From the NCBI GenBank assembly GCA_003054655.1, contig QAYZ01000012.1, positions 124,001 through 188,000 of the forward strand: 64,000 bases of DNA, read 5' to 3'. Positions 61,721 through 64,000 of the stretch are shown piece by piece. Numbering within the stretch: the stretch's first letter is position 1; every line of letters begins with the position of its first letter. Source of the DNA: Spartobacteria bacterium LR76. Its GTDB lineage: Bacteria; Verrucomicrobiota; Verrucomicrobiia; Chthoniobacterales; Terrimicrobiaceae. Under the pieces are notes generated by a model that worked only from the letters and a program-made list of their open reading frames with translations, made no database searches and had not been told where the DNA came from. The translations under genes were made by a program, and so were the position numbers.

Positions 61721-62584
61721 ATGGCTCGCAAAGGCATCATCCTCGCCGGAGGCTCAGGCACCCGGCTCGATCCCCTCACCCGCATCGTCTGCAAGCAGCT
61801 CCTGCCCATTTACGACAAGCCGATGATCTACTACCCGCTGTCCGTCCTCATGCTGGGCGGCATCCGGGATATCCTGATCATCTCGACGCCGAAAGATCTG
61901 CCGATGTTCCGGATGCTCTTCGGCGACGGTTCGCGGCTCGGCCTGCACATCGAGTACGTGGAGCAGGCAAAACCTGATGGCATCGCCCAGGCCTTCCTGC
62001 TCGGCGAATCCTTCCTCGCGGGCGACGGGGCCGCGCTCATTCTCGGCGACAATATTTTCCACGGCAAACTCGACTTCGTCCGCGCCGCGCTGGCACGCAC
62101 CGAGGGCGCGTCGATTTGCGCCTGTCCGGTGAAAGACCCGGAGCGCTACGGCGTGATCGAGTTCGACGCCGAGGGCCGCGCCATTTCCATCGAGGAAAAG
62201 CCAAAACAGCCGCGGAGCAACTATGCCGTGCCGGGCTTCTACGTTTACGACGACCAGATCGTCGACGTGACCCGCTCGCTCAAGCCTTCCCCGCGCGGTG
62301 AGCTGGAGATCACCGATGTGAACCGCGCCTACATGAGCCGTGGCCAGCTCTACGTCGAGCCACTCGGCCGGGGCGTCGCCTGGCTCGATACCGGCACGCC
62401 CGACAGCCTCATGGAGGCTAGCAATTACATCGCGACCCTGGAGCACCGCCAGGGCGTGAAAGTCGCCTGCCTCGAGGAGATCGCCCGCTATCGCGGCTTC
62501 ATCGACGACGAAGGTTTTGCCAAGCTTATCGATTCGCTGCCGAGGAACTCCTATCGGGCTTATCTCGAAGGGCTGGTGTTTTAG
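61721..62584 (+). CDS. rfbA: Glucose-1-phosphate thymidylyltransferase
   Basis: A 287-residue nucleotidyltransferase that makes dTDP-glucose. Signature GIILAGGSGTRLDPLTRIVCKQLLPIYDKPMIYYPLSVLML at the N-terminus, LILGDNIFHG, ISIEEKPKQPRSNYAVPGFYVYD, and VAWLDTGTPDSLMEASN. ATG 61721 is the start; the frame is open to 61688. It feeds the dTDP-sugar (rhamnose-type) pathway, but rfbBCD are not adjacent. Confidence 0.95.
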   Translation: MARKGIILAGGSGTRLDPLTRIVCKQLLPIYDKPMIYYPLSVLMLGGIRDILIISTPKDLPMFRMLFGDGSRLGLHIEYVEQAKPDGIAQAFLLGESFLAGDGAALILGDNIFHGKLDFVRAALARTEGASICACPVKDPERYGVIEFDAEGRAISIEEKPKQPRSNYAVPGFYVYDDQIVDVTRSLKPSPRGELEITDVNRAYMSRGQLYVEPLGRGVAWLDTGTPDSLMEASNYIATLEHRQGVKVACLEEIARYRGFIDDEGFAKLIDSLPRNSYRAYLEGLVF

Positions 62585-62616
62585 GGCGAATTGGGGAGAC
62601 CTCTCCCGATATCCTG

Positions 62617-62937
62617 ATGAGCTACGGCATCCACCCTGCCGCGCGTGAAGAGTATCTCGATGCGATTCGCTGGATGACCAAACACCACTATGATGTGAGG
62701 GCTCTCGCTCGTTTCATCGACGAAATCGAAACAGGATTTGTTGTCATCGACAACCGTGCGCAGGAACTTCCCGAGGACCCATGTGGGCGTCCGGGCTGGA
62801 GATTCTACGGTCCTACGGAGACTTTCCGGTATGTTATCCGATTCGTCGAAGATATCCGAGGTGAGCCGTACATCATGGCGATCAATGCTCCTCAGCGACG
62901 GCCCGGATATTGGAAAAATCGGAGAGTAAGAACCTAG
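62617..62937 (+). CDS. RelE/ParE-like toxin
   Basis: 106 residues with the ParE/RelE pattern: YGIHPAAREEYLDAIRWMTKHHYDVRALARFIDEIETG, then RYVIRFVEDIRGEPYIMAINAPQRRPGYWKNR. The typical basic C-terminus is present. The convergent gene at 62934-63185 resembles an addiction-module antitoxin and shares the CTAG where both stop codons overlap. Usually such pairs are codirectional, so the pairing is plausible but unproven. Confidence 0.72.
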   Translation: MSYGIHPAAREEYLDAIRWMTKHHYDVRALARFIDEIETGFVVIDNRAQELPEDPCGRPGWRFYGPTETFRYVIRFVEDIRGEPYIMAINAPQRRPGYWKNRRVRT

Positions 62938-63185
62938 GCTTTGCGTTTCTTGAGAGGCGCGGGTCTGCTTCCGATTCCTGCGAGGCTGCGCGCCTCACTC
63001 ATGACAGACGATACCTCGATGCGTCGGACTTTCCTGCTTCGTACCTCGTCTTCCCGACGGGCCAGCTCGTCATCCGGCGTGAGGACTGCGGGCATGTCGG
63101 CGGCGAGCAGCTTCGCCACGAGCCGAGCCCGCTCCTTGGGAGAAAGTGTGCGGGCTTCCCGGTATACCTGCGTCATCGTCGCCAT
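62934..63185 (-). CDS. Addiction-module-antitoxin-like protein
   Basis: 83 residues; the N-terminus VYREARTLSPKERARLVAKLLAADMP resembles the 'putative addiction module component' family (helix with SPxERAxLxxxLL) that accompanies RelE/ParE toxins. The rest is highly charged and ends in basic residues. It is transcribed toward the toxin gene at 62617, with overlapping stops. Confidence 0.6.
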   Translation of the reverse strand: MATMTQVYREARTLSPKERARLVAKLLAADMPAVLTPDDELARREDEVRSRKVRRIEVSSVMSEARSLAGIGSRPAPLKKRKA

Positions 63186-63377
63186 GAGGGGTAATTACTC
63201 CTGCCGCGATGCGGGTGCAAGTGGAGAGTCTCGAGCGATACGTATCCGCCCGCGAACCGCTCGGAGTTTTTTCACGGCAGGAAGGAAGCGAAGACAGGGC
63301 GTATCTGTGCAGAGGGGTTCGGCGTTGATTTCAGAGCCCGGTTCGGAAAGGGTTTGTGGCTGGTTAGCTTCCCATTC

Positions 63378-63809
63378 ATGAACGAAATCTACTCCCTCCA
63401 CACCGACCGAGATATTCAGCCATTGGAATTCGGCCAGCTCGCAGCGCTGAACCTCTGGGGGGACGCTGGCGACTTCACAGAGGAGCGGCTGGCCGGGCAC
63501 TTTGCCGCCGTGGACTTCGTGGCGCATGTCCGTACCTCGCGAAAGCTGCTGGTCGGCTACGCCAGCGCCATTTCGAACGGACTCGGAACCGTATTCATCG
63601 ACAGCCTCATTACCCATCCGGAGTATGATCGCGATGCCATCGGAAGCTTGCTCATGCAGGCTGTATTGACTCATTTCTCCGGACAGCCGGTGTACGCCAT
63701 GCCGTTCACGGATGAGCAGCAGGTCTTTCGCGCCAATGGCTTCCGGATTTATCGCCGGGAGATGGTAGCGCTCGCTCATCGCAATGATGAGGCGCCTGCG
63801 GTTAGTTAA
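63378..63809 (+). CDS. GNAT family N-acetyltransferase
   Basis: 143 residues. Reads as a compact GNAT domain: VFIDSLITHPEYDRDAIGSLLMQAVLTHF matches the acetyl-CoA-binding motif A (x-Q/R-x-x-G/A), followed by GFRIYRREMVAL. The N-terminus NEIYSLHTDRDIQPLEFGQLA is the family's beta1-alpha1. ATG 63378 is preferred to 63354. Substrate unknown. Confidence 0.8.
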   Translation: MNEIYSLHTDRDIQPLEFGQLAALNLWGDAGDFTEERLAGHFAAVDFVAHVRTSRKLLVGYASAISNGLGTVFIDSLITHPEYDRDAIGSLLMQAVLTHFSGQPVYAMPFTDEQQVFRANGFRIYRREMVALAHRNDEAPAVS

Positions 63810-63846
63810 GTGCCTTTCCGCGGTGTTGCAGGAGCGGCTCGATGGG

Positions 63847-64000
63847 CTACCCGGTGGTGACCAAATCCTCCTGGTTCCGGGCGATGGTTTTGATGAGCTT
63901 GATGGCGACGAGGCAGAGGATGATATCGAGCACCTCGGAGGAGATGGAGACCATGGTGAAGGTGCGCAAACCCTCGACTGTGTCGCCGTGTTTCCAGTTT
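63847..64000 (-). CDS. C-terminal fragment of a membrane protein (possibly DUF4328)
   Basis: The gene is cut by the right edge; 50 codons are visible to the stop at 63847-63849. The readable end has a hydrophobic segment (SEVLDIILCLVAIKLI) and finishes KTIARNQEDLVTTG, which resembles the last helix of DUF4328 membrane proteins. Too little for a firm assignment. Confidence 0.4.
   Translation of the reverse strand, partial: NWKHGDTVEGLRTFTMVSISSEVLDIILCLVAIKLIKTIARNQEDLVTTG

Noticed and set aside
63195-63779. 194-codon minus-strand frame opposite the GNAT gene
   Set aside because: The + strand frame has the acetyl-CoA-binding pattern; the minus frame has no domain.

Overview
The window is a high-GC (roughly 60 % by eye), gene-dense bacterial chromosome segment, most probably from Verrucomicrobiota of the Spartobacteria/Terrimicrobium type. 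This placement is an inference from pilin-like proteins ending in an F-A-D-G-H motif, a Lys/Ala-only histone H1-like protein, a K+-independent H+-pyrophosphatase, a yicC-gmk-coaC cluster and a 3-methyladenine-glycosylase-annotated family. No 16S rRNA or other decisive marker is present. There is no prophage, IS element or CRISPR array.

Layout. 0-12.4 kb: ABC exporter pair, yicC-gmk-coaC, H1-like protein, inositol monophosphatase, ispF-cysS, a left-handed beta-helix transferase, three small secreted proteins (two are tandem duplicates), and a saccharopine-dehydrogenase-type/aldehyde dehydrogenase operon. 12.4-20.4 kb: an accessory stretch with two PIN-toxin modules (AbrB- and Phd-type antitoxins), a secreted tyrosine phosphatase, a hybrid sensor kinase and a UspA-Nramp pair. 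20.4-28.7 kb: small exported proteins, alr, a DUF485-acetate permease pair, hppA. 28.7-38.6 kb: a two-gene sensor system (CHASE4-HAMP-PAS protein plus GAF hybrid kinase), argF, argD, ligA, a VanZ-like gene and a MurNAc/GlcNAc kinase-MurQ fusion. 38.6-39.9 kb: an orphan sigma-54 promoter driving a structured non-coding transcript, then brnTA and a glyoxalase. 39.9-47 kb: hemL, ECF sigma factor, queA, pilin-like gene, a Fic gene with three operator palindromes, tRNA-Thr, ppnP, gluQ. 47-64 kb: a VOC gene between inverted intergenic repeats, phzF, UDP-glucuronate/UDP-xylose synthesis, a degenerate alpha/beta hydrolase, N-acetylglutamate synthase, a solute symporter, dnaA-dnaN with an oriC-like upstream region, a ROK kinase, a methyltransferase-M29 peptidase pair, rfbA and a convergent toxin/antitoxin-like pair.

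How genes work together. argA (52.4 kb), argD and argF serve arginine synthesis. queA and gluQ both concern queuosine-type tRNA modification. The UGDH and UXS genes turn UDP-glucose into UDP-xylose, and rfbA adds dTDP-glucose for surface polysaccharide. The kinase-MurQ fusion and alr belong to peptidoglycan metabolism. HppA and two Na+/solute symporter-family proteins indicate ion-gradient energetics. Four toxin-antitoxin-like pairs and one Fic gene sit in the window.

The most interesting signal is at 38618-38854. A near-consensus sigma-54 promoter starts 47 bases after the MurQ stop codon and has no gene downstream on its strand. It faces a run of strong hairpins (14 bp perfect, then 17+6 bp) that ends in an intrinsic terminator. 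The predicted RNA is about 210 nt, a layout like the sigma-54-driven amino-sugar sRNAs GlmY/GlmZ of enterobacteria, and it sits beside an amino-sugar salvage gene.
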